In this document: in pieces, positions 44,972-53,756 of the stretch
Position numbering within the stretch: the stretch's first letter is position 1
Layout: every line of letters begins with the position of its first letter
Origin: Lacrimispora saccharolytica
GTDB lineage: Bacteria; Bacillota; Clostridia; Lachnospirales; Lachnospiraceae
Assembly (NCBI GenBank): GCA_021531795.1
Contig: JADYUL010000005.1
Location: 62,001 to 126,000, forward strand
Direction: 5' to 3'
Length of the DNA stretch: 64,000 nt
The notes under the pieces: model-generated
Told to the model about the DNA's origin: nothing
Database searches by the model: none
The model's input: the letters and a program-made list of their open reading frames with translations, nothing else
Translations under genes and position numbers: made by a program

Positions 44972-46291
44972 ATGAAAATATACTTTGTATCACTCGGATG
45001 CGATAAGAATACAGTTGACAGCGAGATGATGCTGGGAATGATTAATGGTGCAGGCGTTGAGATAACCATGTCTTTGGATGATGCGGACGGGGTTATTATT
45101 AATTCCTGCGCTTTTATTGCTGATGCAAAAGAAGAAAGCATTAACACTATCCTGGAGATGGCTAAGCTAAAACAGGAGGGTAGGCTTAAGAAGGTTATTG
45201 TGACCGGTTGTCTGGCTCAGAGATATAAGGATGAGATTATCAGAGAGATTCCCGAGGTCGATGCCGTTGTGGGAATCCAGTCTTTCGACAAAATCGTTGG
45301 TATATTGTTTGGTGATGATAAAGAACCTAAAGTTGTGATGGATGATCTTAATCTTGCACCGATTAGCGGTCATAAACGGCTGCTCACAACCTCCACTCAT
45401 TATGCATATATGAAGATAGCTGAGGGCTGTGATAAGCATTGTACCTACTGTATCATACCAAAGCTAAGAGGCCGCTTTAGAAGTGTGCCGATGGATACAC
45501 TGCTTAATGAGGCGAAGGACCTGGCTAAGAGAGGAATTAAGGAATTGATTCTGGTTGCACAGGAGACTACACTCTACGGCGTTGATATTTCGGGCAGGAA
45601 GCAGTTACCTGAGCTACTGAGAGAGCTTGCTAAGGTTGATGGAATAGAGAGAATCAGACTTCTGTATACCTATCCTGAGGAGATCAACGATGAGCTGATA
45701 GAGGTAATTAAGAGCGAGCCCAAGGTATGTCACTATATCGATATGCCTATACAGCATGCTTCGGACAGGATCCTTAAGAGGATGGGAAGAAGAACCACCA
45801 ATGCTGACCTTAGAAATATCATTATGAAGCTTAGATGCGAGATTCCCGATATAGTACTCAGAACCACTCTTATCACGGGCTTTCCGGGAGAGAGACTGTC
45901 GGATTACAGAATACTTAAGGACTTCGTCCGTGATATAGGCTTTGACAGACTCGGGGTATTCACCTATTCAAGAGAAGAGGGAACACCGGCGGCAGCCATG
46001 AAGGGCCAACTGCCTGAGGCGGTTAAGAAATTTAGGCGAAACGTAATCATGAAACTGCAGCAGCGGATAGTATATGAGAAGAACGAGGCCATGGTCGGAA
46101 GAGAGCTTACGGTTTGTGTTGACGGAAAACTGGTTGAAGACGGAGTATATGTGACAAGGTCATATATGGATGCTCCTGATGTGGATGGAATAGTGTTCGT
46201 GGCAACAGACAGAGAAATGATGTGCGGTGACAGCCTAAACGTCAGAATAAGTGCTGCCGACGGCTATGATCTTGTGGCAGAAGAAGTATAG
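44972..46291 (+). CDS. rimO: Ribosomal protein S12 methylthiotransferase RimO
   Basis: 439 aa. N-terminal MTTase domain (VSLGCDKNTVDSEMMLG, INSCAFIADAKEESI), radical SAM cluster CDKHCTYCIIPKLRG and a C-terminal TRAM domain (GRELTVCVDGKL onward). SLGCDKN and DAPDVDGIVFV favour RimO (S12 Asp88 methylthiolation) over MiaB. Starts immediately after rpoZ. Confidence 0.95.
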   Translation: MKIYFVSLGCDKNTVDSEMMLGMINGAGVEITMSLDDADGVIINSCAFIADAKEESINTILEMAKLKQEGRLKKVIVTGCLAQRYKDEIIREIPEVDAVVGIQSFDKIVGILFGDDKEPKVVMDDLNLAPISGHKRLLTTSTHYAYMKIAEGCDKHCTYCIIPKLRGRFRSVPMDTLLNEAKDLAKRGIKELILVAQETTLYGVDISGRKQLPELLRELAKVDGIERIRLLYTYPEEINDELIEVIKSEPKVCHYIDMPIQHASDRILKRMGRRTTNADLRNIIMKLRCEIPDIVLRTTLITGFPGERLSDYRILKDFVRDIGFDRLGVFTYSREEGTPAAAMKGQLPEAVKKFRRNVIMKLQQRIVYEKNEAMVGRELTVCVDGKLVEDGVYVTRSYMDAPDVDGIVFVATDREMMCGDSLNVRISAADGYDLVAEEV

Positions 46292-46341
46292 ATATCTGAA
46301 TGGATATTATGAGAAGGGGAAGGAACGAAAAGGAGACGAAT

Positions 46342-46884
46342 ATGAATTTACCAAACAAATTAACGATTTTTCGAATGATTCTTATCATACCCTTTGTAAT
46401 AATTGAACTAACGGGCTGTCTTGGAGACTACAGCGGACTTACAGCCCTGATTATCTTTGTGGTAGCGAGCCTAACGGATCTGCTTGACGGCAAGATAGCC
46501 AGAAAATACAACCTGATAACTAACTTCGGCAAGTTCATGGATCCGCTGGCCGACAAGGTTCTCGTGGTATCTGCTATGATATGTCTGCTTGTGAACAAGC
46601 CTGAACTTCTGCCTGCATGGGCACTTATCATAATACTTGCCAGAGAATTCATAATATCGGGCTTCAGATTGGTGGCAAGTGATGCGGGAATTGTTATCGC
46701 CGCAAGCATGTGGGGCAAGGTCAAGACGGTGTCCCAGATGGTTATGGTAATAATGATGCTTATAGACATCAATTATCCTGTATACATCCTGCTTACCAAA
46801 ATCGTAATGTATGTAGCAGTGATACTGACAGTTGTTTCACTTGTTGATTATATTTATAAGAACAAAGAGGTTCTGGGTGATTAA
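46342..46884 (+). CDS. pgsA: CDP-diacylglycerol-glycerol-3-phosphate 3-phosphatidyltransferase
   Basis: About 180 aa with four to five membrane helices. MNLPNKLTIFRMILIIPFV and the CDP-alcohol phosphotransferase motif LTDLLDGKIARKYNLITNFGKFMDPLADK (DG...AR...G...D...D) are present. It makes phosphatidylglycerol phosphate. The ATG at 46342 has AAGGAG upstream and matches the family; an in-frame ATG at 46300 does not. Confidence 0.95.
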   Translation: MNLPNKLTIFRMILIIPFVIIELTGCLGDYSGLTALIIFVVASLTDLLDGKIARKYNLITNFGKFMDPLADKVLVVSAMICLLVNKPELLPAWALIIILAREFIISGFRLVASDAGIVIAASMWGKVKTVSQMVMVIMMLIDINYPVYILLTKIVMYVAVILTVVSLVDYIYKNKEVLGD

Positions 46885-46885
46885 T

Positions 46886-48166
46886 ATGGTTGTTGAGCTT
46901 ATTTCGGTTGGAACAGAGATACTGATGGGTAACATCATAAATACCAATGCCGCCTATCTGTCGGGACGTCTGGCAGACCAAGGCATGAGTGTATATTTTC
47001 AGGACGTGGTCGGTGACAATGAGGAGAGACTGACAGAGACGCTTTCACTTGCCCTGTCTCGCTCGGATATTGTGATATTAAGTGGTGGACTAGGCCCCAC
47101 ACCGGATGATCTGACCAAGGAGGTTGCAGCTAAAACTGCAGGTGTAAACCTCTATATGGATGAAGCGTGCAAAAGTGCTATCGGGGATTACTTTAATAAG
47201 ATAGGAAGAACCCCAACTGACAATAACTGGAAGCAGGCGCTTATGCCGGAAGGCGGAGTGGTGCTTCCGAATCATAATGGAACGGCACCGGGGTGCATAA
47301 TTAAAACAGAGGATGGAAAGCATATCATTCTTCTGCCCGGTCCTCCTGAAGAGCTTAAGCCCATGTTTGAGGAGAGCGTGGTTCCATACCTCAATGAGCT
47401 TAAGTCGGGAGTTATTTTATCAAAGACAGTCAAACTGTGCGGAATAGGTGAAAGCAGTGCTGCGCAGATGATAGCCGACCTTATTGACAATCAGAGCAAT
47501 CCGACCATTGCAACCTATGCCAAGACCGGTGAGGTTCATATCAGGATATCTGCCAAGGCTGACAGCCAGTCGGAGGCTAAGAAACTGCTAAAGCCCATGG
47601 TTAAGGATGTTAAGGAACGCTTTGCTGCCAATATATATACAACCGAGGATGATGTTACACTCGAGAAGGCTGTTGTTGATCTTCTTGTTGCCAATGATCT
47701 TACTGTCGGTACGGTTGAATCCTGCACGGGAGGACTTCTGGCCGGAAGATTAATCAATGTACCCGGTGTATCAGATGTATTTAAGTCGGGTATTGTAACA
47801 TATTCCAATAAATCTAAGAGAAGATTGGTCGGAGTAAAGAAGGCTACCCTTGATAAGTACGGTGCTGTCAGTGCTGAGACTGCCAAGGAAATGGCCAGAG
47901 GACTTGCTGCTCTGGGCAAGGCAGACGTAGCGGTAGCTGTAACAGGTATAGCGGGACCTGACGGCGGCACTACGGAAAAGCCGGTGGGTCTGGTATATAT
48001 TGCCTGTGATGTATGTGGTAAGACCCGTGTAAGGGAATGTCACTTCACCGGGAACAGACAGAAGATTAGAGACAATTCGGTAGTTGCCGCGCTTAATCTT
48101 ATGCGTGAGTGTATTCTCGAATACTTCAGCGAGAAGACTTTCGGCAAGCAACAGGATAATAAATAA
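46886..48166 (+). CDS. cinA: CinA-family competence/damage-inducible protein
   Basis: About 426 aa. N-terminal MoaB/COG1058 domain (VELISVGTEILMGNIINTN, ILSGGLGPTPDDLTKE) plus the complete C-terminal CinA domain (TVESCTGGLLAGRLINVPG, GIAGPDGGTTEKPVGLVYI), which acts as NMN/pyrimidine-nucleotide amidohydrolase in relatives. The ATG at 46886 fits the family; the in-frame start at 46832 lies inside pgsA. Located directly before recA, as in many Firmicutes. Confidence 0.93.
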   Translation: MVVELISVGTEILMGNIINTNAAYLSGRLADQGMSVYFQDVVGDNEERLTETLSLALSRSDIVILSGGLGPTPDDLTKEVAAKTAGVNLYMDEACKSAIGDYFNKIGRTPTDNNWKQALMPEGGVVLPNHNGTAPGCIIKTEDGKHIILLPGPPEELKPMFEESVVPYLNELKSGVILSKTVKLCGIGESSAAQMIADLIDNQSNPTIATYAKTGEVHIRISAKADSQSEAKKLLKPMVKDVKERFAANIYTTEDDVTLEKAVVDLLVANDLTVGTVESCTGGLLAGRLINVPGVSDVFKSGIVTYSNKSKRRLVGVKKATLDKYGAVSAETAKEMARGLAALGKADVAVAVTGIAGPDGGTTEKPVGLVYIACDVCGKTRVRECHFTGNRQKIRDNSVVAALNLMRECILEYFSEKTFGKQQDNK

Positions 48167-48176
48167 TAATGCAAAG

Positions 48177-48206
48177 ATATGCACACTTGTTAAGTGTGCA
48201 TATTTA
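48177..48206 (+). terminator. Terminator after cinA
   Basis: Perfect 12-base arms (ATATGCACACTT at 48177-48188, AAGTGTGCATAT at 48192-48203) with a 3-base loop, then TT. It separates cinA from the SOS-controlled recA promoter. Confidence 0.75.
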
Positions 48207-48245
48207 ATGTATATTAAAAATGCGCGGTTGAATTGCAAAAAACAT

Positions 48246-48274
48246 TTGACAAATACGAACAGATGTTTTATTCT
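48246..48274 (+). promoter_or_regulatory. recA promoter
   Basis: TTGACA (48246-48251) and TATTCT (48269-48274), 17-base spacer. Both nearby LexA boxes would block it: one lies in the spacer, one just past the start point. Confidence 0.75.
48256..48269 (+). promoter_or_regulatory. LexA (SOS) box 1 upstream of recA
   Basis: CGAACAGATGTTTT: GAAC-N4-GTTT, one base off the Firmicutes LexA palindrome CGAAC-N4-GTTCG. It sits between the -35 and -10 of recA. Confidence 0.75.
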
Positions 48275-48286
48275 ATACTCACAACA

Positions 48287-48300
48287 AGAACATCTGTTCA
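48287..48300 (+). promoter_or_regulatory. LexA (SOS) box 2 upstream of recA
   Basis: AGAACATCTGTTCA holds a perfect GAAC-N4-GTTC palindrome (48288-48299), just downstream of the predicted start and 19 bases before the ATG. Confidence 0.85.
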
Positions 48301-48318
48301 CAATCACAAGGAGACATT

Positions 48319-49329
48319 ATGGATAGAGAAGAGAAGATTAAGGCATTGGATGCTGCCATATCTCAGATTGAGAAGCAGTATGGTAAGGGTGCCGTAATGA
48401 AGCTTGGTGATTCAAGCGCGAATATGAATGTTGAGGCTATCCCCACAGGTTCTTTGAGCCTGGATCTGGCACTTGGGATCGGTGGTATTCCCAAGGGAAG
48501 AATTGTTGAGATATACGGACCTGAATCATCAGGTAAGACAACCGTAACACTTCATATGATAGCTGAGGTTCAGAAGAGAGGCGGTATTGCAGGCTTCATT
48601 GATGCAGAGCATGCTTTGGACCCGGCATATGCCAAGAATATCGGTGTAGATATTGATAACCTGTATATATCACAGCCGGACTGTGGAGAGCAGGCTCTGG
48701 AGATTACCGAGACCATGGTAAGATCCGGTGCTATAGATATAGTTGTAGTAGACTCTGTTGCGGCTCTTGTTCCCAAGCAGGAGATAGACGGAGACATGGG
48801 AGATGCGGTAATGGGAGCTCAGGCCAGACTTATGAGTCAGGCCATGAGGAAGCTTACAGCTGTTATCAGCAAGACCAATTGTACCGTAATCTTTATCAAC
48901 CAGCTTAGAGAGAAGCTTGGCGTCATGTTTGGTAATCCTGAGACTACAACAGGTGGTAGGGCACTTAAGTTTTATTCATCTGTAAGACTTGATGTCAGAA
49001 GGACTGAAGCAATTAAGCAGGGCGGTGAGGTTATAGGAAACCGCACCAAGGTGAAGATAGTTAAGAATAAGGTAGCACCTCCGTTTAAGGAGGCTGAATT
49101 CGATATAATGTTTGGTAAGGGTATATCCAAGACCGGAGACATTCTTGATCTTGCAGCCGATAATGGAATAATAGTCAAGAGTGGTGCCTGGTATGCATAC
49201 GAAGGAAACAAGATCGGACAGGGAAGAGAGAATACCAAGCAGTATCTTATTGAGAATCCTGAGATTTGCAATGAAATTGAGCAGAAGGTAAGAGATCTGT
49301 TTTCGATTTCGGAGAGTACAGAAGAATAA
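48319..49329 (+). CDS. recA: Recombinase RecA
   Basis: 336 aa. [22 protein letters not shown], Walker [35 protein letters not shown] and [21 protein letters not shown]. It is the strand-exchange protein of recombination and the activator of LexA cleavage. AAGGAG lies upstream. Two LexA boxes flank its promoter. Confidence 0.98.
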   Translation: MDREEKIKALDAAISQIEKQYGKGAVMKLGDSSANMNVEAIPTGSLSLDLALGIGGIPKGRIVEIYGPESSGKTTVTLHMIAEVQKRGGIAGFIDAEHALDPAYAKNIGVDIDNLYISQPDCGEQALEITETMVRSGAIDIVVVDSVAALVPKQEIDGDMGDAVMGAQARLMSQAMRKLTAVISKTNCTVIFINQLREKLGVMFGNPETTTGGRALKFYSSVRLDVRRTEAIKQGGEVIGNRTKVKIVKNKVAPPFKEAEFDIMFGKGISKTGDILDLAADNGIIVKSGAWYAYEGNKIGQGRENTKQYLIENPEICNEIEQKVRDLFSISESTEE

Positions 49330-49358
49330 TTCATTACTCGTCACAGAATAAATACAGG

Positions 49359-49390
49359 GAGCCGTCCGAAGTGATTCGGACGGCTCTTCC
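49359..49390 (+). terminator. Terminator/attenuator between recA and recX
   Basis: Perfect 12-base GC-rich arms (GAGCCGTCCGAA, TTCGGACGGCTC) with a 4-base loop GTGA at 49371-49374, followed only by TTCC. Part of the recA transcript would stop here, giving less RecX than RecA. Confidence 0.75.
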
Positions 49391-49399
49391 GGTTTACAG

Positions 49400-50029
49400 G
49401 TGAAGAATAATTGGGACTACAGACAGATGTATATTAATGAAATAAAGGAACTGCCGAATAAAAGAAGACAGGTTATATTTGATGATGAGAGTCGTCTTAC
49501 CTTGTATGCAGGTGAAATTAGGAAATATGGTATGAAGACAGGGGAGGAAGTGCCCGAGGATGTGATGGACGAAATCATTAAGGAGGTACTTCCAAAGCGT
49601 GCTAAGCTTAGATGTCTTAACCTTCTTAAGAGCAGACCATATACTGAACAAAGGTTAAGGGAGAAGCTTAATGAGGGTGGATATCCGTCGAAAATAATAG
49701 ATGATACCATTGAATACCTCAGGGGACTTAAACTTATCAATGATATTGAGTATGCAAGGAATTATTTCAGATGCAAGTCTTCGTCAAAGAGTATCAGGCA
49801 GATTATGAATGAACTTATGATTAAGGGCATAAGTAAGAGTGATATCGACATTGCTCTGTCGGAAGCAAAAGAATATGATGAACTTGCCACGGAGGATGAG
49901 GCAATAGAGAGGCTCATTGTCAAGAGACACTATGACAGACAGACAGCTGACTATGAGCAGAAACAGAAGATGAGAGCATATCTCTTTAGTAAGGGTTTCA
50001 GAATGGATGATATTTACAGGTGCACTTGA
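49400..50029 (+). CDS. recX: Regulatory protein RecX
   Basis: 209 aa. Three-helix RecX repeats are visible: CLNLLKSRPYTEQRLREKL, YLRGLKLINDIEYARNYF and RQIMNELMIKGISKSDIDIAL, with YDRQTADYEQKQKMRAYLFSKGFRMDDIYR at the end. RecX inhibits RecA filament growth. The GTG at 49400 has no clear SD; ATG at 49427 is an alternative. Its stop codon overlaps the -35 box of the rny promoter. Confidence 0.88.
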   Translation: MKNNWDYRQMYINEIKELPNKRRQVIFDDESRLTLYAGEIRKYGMKTGEEVPEDVMDEIIKEVLPKRAKLRCLNLLKSRPYTEQRLREKLNEGGYPSKIIDDTIEYLRGLKLINDIEYARNYFRCKSSSKSIRQIMNELMIKGISKSDIDIALSEAKEYDELATEDEAIERLIVKRHYDRQTADYEQKQKMRAYLFSKGFRMDDIYRCT

Positions 50030-50054
50030 CATAACATTCCTTACTGTGTAAAAT
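50026..50054 (+). promoter_or_regulatory. rny promoter overlapping the recX stop
   Basis: TTGACA (50026-50031) includes the recX TGA (50027-50029); TAAAAT (50049-50054) follows after 17 bases. The leader holds an 8-base inverted pair (TAGGATTA at 50078, TAATCCTA at 50093). Confidence 0.7.
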
Positions 50055-50144
50055 ATAAATGTTGTACTTTGCTAAATTAGGATTACTCTACATAATCCTA
50101 TATATGTAATACAATATATTAATTAAATAAGGAGGTGCTCCTGC

Positions 50145-51692
50145 ATGATATTAGTAATCATTGCAGTGGTGGCAACTCTTGTCGTTGCGATTCCCGTAAC
50201 AATGATATGCACTAAGTCGTATGTAGCTAAGGTTGCAGAGTCGACTGTTGGAAGTGCGGAAGAACAGGCGAGGGGGATCATCGATGAAGCTCTGAAAACT
50301 GCTGAAGAGAAGAAGCGAGAGGGCTTACTTGAGATTAAGGAAGAGTCAATCAAGGCTAAGAATGACTTGGACAAGGAAATCAAGGAGAGACGTGCAGAGA
50401 TTCAGCGTAATGAACGCAGAATTCAGCAGAAGGAAGAGAACATTGATCGTAAGACAGAGTCCATCGAGAGAAAAGAGGCAAATCTTGCTGCTAAGGAAGA
50501 GAGTCTGAATAAGCAGAAGGAAGAAATTGCCAAGCTCAGTGAGGAACGTGTTAAGGAACTGGAGCGAATCTCAGGTTTAACCTCCGACCAGGCAAAGGAT
50601 TATCTACTTAAAATTGTTGAAGAAGAAGTAAAGCACGAGACTGCCGTTATGGTTAAGGAAATGGAGAATCGTGCTAAGGAAGAGGCTGATAAGAAGGCTA
50701 AGGAATATGTTGTTACAGCAATCCAGAGATGTGCTGCAGACCATGTGTCTGAGACAACAATTTCTGTTGTAAATCTTCCGAATGATGAAATGAAGGGTCG
50801 TATCATCGGTAGAGAGGGTAGGAACATTCGTACCATTGAGACACTTACAGGTGTTGATCTCATTATTGATGATACTCCGGAAGCTGTTGTGTTATCCGGC
50901 TTTGATCCTATCAGAAGAGAGGTTGCAAGGATTGCCCTTGAGAAACTCATAGTAGACGGACGTATTCATCCGGCTAAGATTGAGGAGATGGTTGAGAAGG
51001 CTCAGAAGGAAGTTGAGCGTATGATCAAGGAAGAGGGTGAAGCTGCACTTCTTGAGGTTGGTGTTCACGGAATTCATCCGGAGCTTGTGAAGCTTCTCGG
51101 TAAGATGAAGTTCAGAACAAGCTATGGACAGAATGCACTTAAACATTCTATAGAGGTTGCTCAGTTGTCAGGACTTCTGGCATCAGAACTTGGTTTGGAT
51201 GTAAGAACTGCCAAGAGAGCCGGTCTTCTCCATGATATCGGTAAGTCCGTAGATCATGAGATGGAAGGCTCACATATCCAGCTGGGTGTTGAACTTTGTA
51301 GGAAGTATAAGGAATCAGCAGTGGTTATCAACGCTGTTGAGTCTCATCATGGTGATGTTGAACCGACATCTCTTGTTGCGTGCCTTGTTCAGGCCGCTGA
51401 TGCAATCAGTGCTGCAAGACCGGGTGCCAGACGTGAGACTCTTGAGACATATACAACACGTCTTCGCCAGTTAGAAGACATTTCGAACAGTTTTAAGGGA
51501 GTAGACAGATCATTTGCCATTCAGGCCGGTAGAGAGGTTCGTGTAATGGTTGTTCCGGAGCAGATTAATGATGCCGATATGGTATTGCTCGCTCGTGATA
51601 TTTCTAAGCAGATAGAAGAGCAGATGCAGTATCCGGGACAGATTAAGGTTAATGTTATTCGTGAATCACGCGTAACTGACTATGCGAAATAA
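50145..51692 (+). CDS. rny: Ribonuclease Y
   Basis: 515 aa. N-terminal membrane helix ([20 protein letters not shown]), then a long charged coiled coil (about residues 30-200), a KH RNA-binding domain ([29 protein letters not shown]) and an HD nuclease domain ([17 protein letters not shown]). It starts decay of many mRNAs at the membrane. AAGGAGG precedes the ATG; a strong terminator follows. Confidence 0.97.
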   Translation: MILVIIAVVATLVVAIPVTMICTKSYVAKVAESTVGSAEEQARGIIDEALKTAEEKKREGLLEIKEESIKAKNDLDKEIKERRAEIQRNERRIQQKEENIDRKTESIERKEANLAAKEESLNKQKEEIAKLSEERVKELERISGLTSDQAKDYLLKIVEEEVKHETAVMVKEMENRAKEEADKKAKEYVVTAIQRCAADHVSETTISVVNLPNDEMKGRIIGREGRNIRTIETLTGVDLIIDDTPEAVVLSGFDPIRREVARIALEKLIVDGRIHPAKIEEMVEKAQKEVERMIKEEGEAALLEVGVHGIHPELVKLLGKMKFRTSYGQNALKHSIEVAQLSGLLASELGLDVRTAKRAGLLHDIGKSVDHEMEGSHIQLGVELCRKYKESAVVINAVESHHGDVEPTSLVACLVQAADAISAARPGARRETLETYTTRLRQLEDISNSFKGVDRSFAIQAGREVRVMVVPEQINDADMVLLARDISKQIEEQMQYPGQIKVNVIRESRVTDYAK

Positions 51693-51701
51693 GTAGACAT
51701 T

Positions 51702-51732
51702 AAGGTCCGCCAGATAATGGCGGACCTTTTTT
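51702..51732 (+). terminator. Terminator after rny
   Basis: AAGGTCCGCC (51702-51711) and GGCGGACCTT (51719-51728), 7-base loop, then a T run. Confidence 0.9.
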
Positions 51733-51801
51733 GTAGTATGATTTTGGTTCTTTTCACTACTTTTTAGTAATATTTCACAAAAAGTTTGTGATATTTTTGT
51801 G

Positions 51802-51829
51802 TTGTTTTACCAAAGAACTATGTTATGAT
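51802..51829 (+). promoter_or_regulatory. Promoter of the 75-aa orphan gene
   Basis: TTGTTT (51802-51807) and TATGAT (51824-51829), spacer 16, with an extended -10 (TGT directly before TATGAT). Confidence 0.6.
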
Positions 51830-51872
51830 TAGGATGTAAAGAAGAGATGGATTGAAATTAGGAGGAAAAAAG

Positions 51873-52100
51873 ATGAAGATTACTAATTTATCAAACGTAG
51901 AAGGTTTCCTTAAGACTGTAAGTGAGTGCAAGGGTACAGTAGAATTGGTTACAAAGGAAGGAGACAGACTGAATCTTAAGTCTGAGCTTACCAAGTATGT
52001 GGCATTAACAAGCTTTTTCAAGGATTCTAAGATCCCTGAGATGGAAGTTATTCTTTCAGAGCCTGGTGATGCTGTAAAGATTATCAACTTCCTTCAGTAA
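51873..52100 (+). CDS. Small hypothetical protein (75 aa)
   Basis: 75 aa from the ATG at 51873, with AGGAGG 7 bases upstream, its own extended -10 promoter and its own terminator, so it is a real monocistronic gene. The sequence alternates short polar and hydrophobic stretches (MKITNLSNVEGFLKTVSECK, TVELVTKEGDRLNLKSEL, MEVILSEPGDAVKIINFLQ), suggesting an alpha/beta fold of mostly beta strands with a terminal helix. There is no signal peptide, no membrane segment and no known motif. I do not recognise a family. Position between rny and an aminotransferase gives no clear hint. Confidence 0.8.
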   Translation: MKITNLSNVEGFLKTVSECKGTVELVTKEGDRLNLKSELTKYVALTSFFKDSKIPEMEVILSEPGDAVKIINFLQ

Positions 52101-52133
52101 TACAGGTTACTGTAAATAAATAGAGAAACGGAG

Positions 52134-52180
52134 AATATTCTACCTTGCAATGTAGTTCAAAGTAAGGTAGAATATTTTTT
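52134..52180 (+). terminator. Terminator after the 75-aa orphan gene
   Basis: 13-base perfect arms (AATATTCTACCTT at 52134-52146, AAGGTAGAATATT at 52164-52176) and a T run to 52180. Confidence 0.85.
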
Positions 52181-52222
52181 GCATGAATAATTGTATACAA
52201 TTATACAAGTAGGGAGATAGTT

Positions 52223-53509
52223 ATGAAATCGTATAAGTCTATGTCACAGGAAGAATTGAGCGCTCTTTACGAGGAGCTTAAGAAAGAATATATAGATGCC
52301 AAAGGTAAGGGGCTTAATCTTAACATGGCCAGAGGCAAGCCATCCAAAGCTCAGCTTGACATGTCCATGGATATTCTTGATGCGTTGTCATCAAAGGATA
52401 ATGCCATTACAGAATCCGGTATCGATTCCAGAAACTATGGAGATCTGACAGGTATACCGGAGGCCAAGCAGCTTATGGCTGATGTTATGGGAACGGATCC
52501 TCAGAATGTGATTGTATTCGGTAATGCTTCCCTTCCCATTATGTATGATACCGTTGCCAGAAGCTACTGTTTTGGCGTTAACGGCTCCACACCGTGGTGT
52601 AAGCTTGACAAGGTAAAGTGGTTGTGTCCGGTTCCGGGCTATGACAGACATTTCGCCATCACAGAACAGTTCGGCATTGAGATGATAACAATCCCGATGA
52701 ACAGCGAAGGTCCTGATATGGAGCTTGTGAAGAAATATGTTGAAGAGGATGAGACAATAAAGGGTATTTGGTGTGTACCTAAGTATTCCAATCCAACAGG
52801 AATTACATTCTCAGACTCAGTGGTTCGCGCTTTTGCTGCACTAAAGCCTGCAGCAGAGGATTTCAGAATTTTTTGGGACAATGCGTATGCGGTTCACGAC
52901 CTGTATGAGGATAAAAAGGATGAGCTTATCGATATCCTGTCAGAGTGTGCATTGAACGGTAATGAGGATATGGTATACGAGTTCTGCTCAACATCCAAGG
53001 TGAGCTTTGCGGGTGCGGGTATCGCTGCCATGGCTACATCCGAGAAGAATCGCAAGTGGGTGGAGAGTACCATGACCATCCAGACTATCGGATATGACAA
53101 GATGAATCAGCTCAGACACGTTCGCTACTTCAAGGATATTGATGGACTTAAGGTACATATGAAAAAGCATGCAGATATGCTTAGACCTAAGTTTGAGGCA
53201 GTACTTAAGTGCTTTGAGAGCGAGCTTGGCGGACTGGATATTGCAACCTGGACAGAGCCTAAGGGAGGATACTTCATATCCTTTGATGCGATGGAGGGCT
53301 GTGCTAAGGAAATAGTTGCAAAGTGCAAGGAGGCAGGCGTTACACTTACAGGCGCCGGCGCGACATATCCATATAAGAAGGATCCTAAGGACAGTAATAT
53401 AAGAATTGCTCCCTCGTTCCCCACTCCTGAGGAAATGGAGCTTGCATCAAGAGTATTCGTACTCTGTGTTAAGCTTGTGACCGTAGAGCATTTATTACAG
53501 AATAAGTAG
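52223..53509 (+). CDS. Class I aminotransferase (Corynebacterium AspT-like, PF12897 type)
   Basis: 428 aa PLP enzyme. LNLNMARGKPSKAQLDMS, SRNYGDLTGIPEAKQLMADV, WCVPKYSNPTGITFS, DNAYAVHDLYED and the PLP-lysine region EFCSTSKVSFAGAGIAAMA fit the divergent aspartate-aminotransferase group (once annotated as MocR-like but lacking the DNA-binding domain). It likely transfers the amino group between aspartate and 2-oxoglutarate. GGGAGAT precedes the ATG; monocistronic. Confidence 0.88.
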   Translation: MKSYKSMSQEELSALYEELKKEYIDAKGKGLNLNMARGKPSKAQLDMSMDILDALSSKDNAITESGIDSRNYGDLTGIPEAKQLMADVMGTDPQNVIVFGNASLPIMYDTVARSYCFGVNGSTPWCKLDKVKWLCPVPGYDRHFAITEQFGIEMITIPMNSEGPDMELVKKYVEEDETIKGIWCVPKYSNPTGITFSDSVVRAFAALKPAAEDFRIFWDNAYAVHDLYEDKKDELIDILSECALNGNEDMVYEFCSTSKVSFAGAGIAAMATSEKNRKWVESTMTIQTIGYDKMNQLRHVRYFKDIDGLKVHMKKHADMLRPKFEAVLKCFESELGGLDIATWTEPKGGYFISFDAMEGCAKEIVAKCKEAGVTLTGAGATYPYKKDPKDSNIRIAPSFPTPEEMELASRVFVLCVKLVTVEHLLQNK

Positions 53510-53543
53510 TTAACAATAACAATCCGACGGTTATTTGTTATGT

Positions 53544-53590
53544 AAATTCTCCGGAATGAAAATTTCGGAGAATTTTTTTATATTTTTTAT
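53544..53590 (+). terminator. Terminator after the aminotransferase gene
   Basis: AAATTCTCCG (53544-53553) and CGGAGAATTT (53566-53575), then a long T-rich tract. Confidence 0.85.
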
Positions 53591-53689
53591 TTACAATATC
53601 TAGTTGCCAAGTGATTGGCCGAAATACAGATGTTGTGGAAAAATGTAAAAAAGGGCTATTTTATGGGCAATTTAGGGCATTTTTGACAT

Positions 53690-53718
53690 TTGATTTTGTG
53701 GGGGTGATTGTTTATAAT
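53690..53718 (+). promoter_or_regulatory. xerD promoter
   Basis: TTGATT (53690-53695) and TATAAT (53713-53718), spacer 17. The start would be near 53725, at the foot of the hairpin 53726-53746. Confidence 0.6.
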
Positions 53719-53725
53719 AAACACT

Positions 53726-53746
53726 GTCACTCTGGGGGAGAGTGAC
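53726..53746 (+). promoter_or_regulatory. 5'-end hairpin in the xerD leader
   Basis: Perfect 8-base arms GTCACTCT and AGAGTGAC around a GGGGG loop. It would form the very 5' end of the mRNA and could protect it from decay or mask the G-rich ribosome site in the loop. Confidence 0.55.
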
Positions 53747-53756
53747 GGATTGGAGC

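Noticed and set aside
47771-48307. Leftward 178-aa frame across the cinA end and recA promoter
   Set aside because: Covers the LexA boxes and a terminator; antisense shadow of cinA.
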